Shown: positions 6,280 to 6,332 of the stretch, one piece after another
Layout of the letters: each line of letters begins with the position of its first letter
How positions within the stretch are numbered: position 1 is the stretch's first letter
Source of the DNA: an uncultured Cellvibrio sp.
GTDB lineage: Bacteria; Pseudomonadota; Gammaproteobacteria; Pseudomonadales; Cellvibrionaceae
DNA length: 6,332 bases
NCBI GenBank assembly: GCA_946482345.1
Contig: CAMLRJ010000215.1
Span: forward strand, 1-6,332
Direction of reading: 5' to 3'
Notes under the pieces: generated by a model
Database searches by the model: none
The model's input: the letters and a program-made list of their open reading frames with translations, nothing else
Told to the model about the DNA's origin: nothing
Position numbers and translations under genes: made by a program

Positions 6280-6332
6280 AACAAGTAGCGCCTCACTCCA
6301 AAGATCCGGAAGTAATTTTTCGTTTCTTTTAT
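6280..6332 (+). other. Non-coding tail after the last gene
   Basis: These 53 bases have no ATG, GTG or TTG on the + strand, so no next gene starts here. The last 20 bases are T-rich, but no GC-rich hairpin stands before them, so I cannot call a terminator. Two minus-strand frames stay open from the window edge, ending at 6276 and at 6268; either could be the end of a convergent gene, but they are too short to judge. Confidence 0.5.

Noticed and set aside
6296..6332. Rho-independent terminator before the T-rich end
   Set aside because: The only pairing found is AAAGA with TCTTT over a loop of about 20 bases, with no GC-rich stem; this is too weak to call.
1..6332. JUMPstart/ops element, CRISPR repeats, tRNA, insertion sequence ends
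   Set aside because: I looked for GGCGGTAG, regular spaced repeats, tRNA-like clover leaves and transposase or terminal inverted repeats and saw none; the window is almost fully occupied by protein-coding genes.

Overview
The window is part of an O-antigen (LPS) or similar surface-polysaccharide cluster of the ABC-transporter-dependent type. It most likely comes from a gammaproteobacterium, possibly Pseudomonas or a relative. That assignment rests on the RmlC/RfbC tail, which looks pseudomonad-like, and on a high-GC start (about 62% G+C in bases 1-180) followed by a much more AT-rich cluster. It is inferred from the sequence and was not searched.

Layout: all genes are on the + strand and packed end to start. 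(1) Bases 1-206 hold the 3' end of rfbC/rmlC (dTDP-4-dehydrorhamnose 3,5-epimerase). (2) 203-1045 is wzm, the membrane half of the exporter. (3) 1035-2396 is wzt, the ATPase half, with a C-terminal carbohydrate-binding extension. (4) 2393-4372 encodes a 659-residue protein: an N-terminal SAM methyltransferase, a divergent kinase/aminoglycoside-phosphotransferase-like domain and a long C-terminal coiled coil. (5) 4372-6279 encodes a 635-residue protein with two GT2 glycosyltransferase domains in tandem, also ending in a coiled coil. Adjacent genes overlap by 4, 11, 4 and 1 bases, so they are almost certainly one translationally coupled operon with no internal promoter visible. The last 53 bases carry no + strand start codon.

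How the genes may work together: RmlC helps make dTDP-L-rhamnose. The two-domain GT2 protein adds sugars to the undecaprenyl-linked glycan. The methyltransferase/kinase-like protein may cap the non-reducing end. Wzm/Wzt exports the finished chain, and the Wzt C-terminal domain may recognise the cap. This closely mirrors the E. coli O9a WbdD-Wzt logic, in which a methyltransferase-kinase with a coiled-coil ruler ends the chain.

The most interesting features are the WbdD-like architecture of gene 4, with kinase-type catalytic-loop spacing but no obvious nucleotide-binding lysine, and a short C-terminal tail motif (S-x-x-W-R...) after the coiled coils of both genes 4 and 5. The coupling model is inference; the architecture and motifs are read from the sequence.
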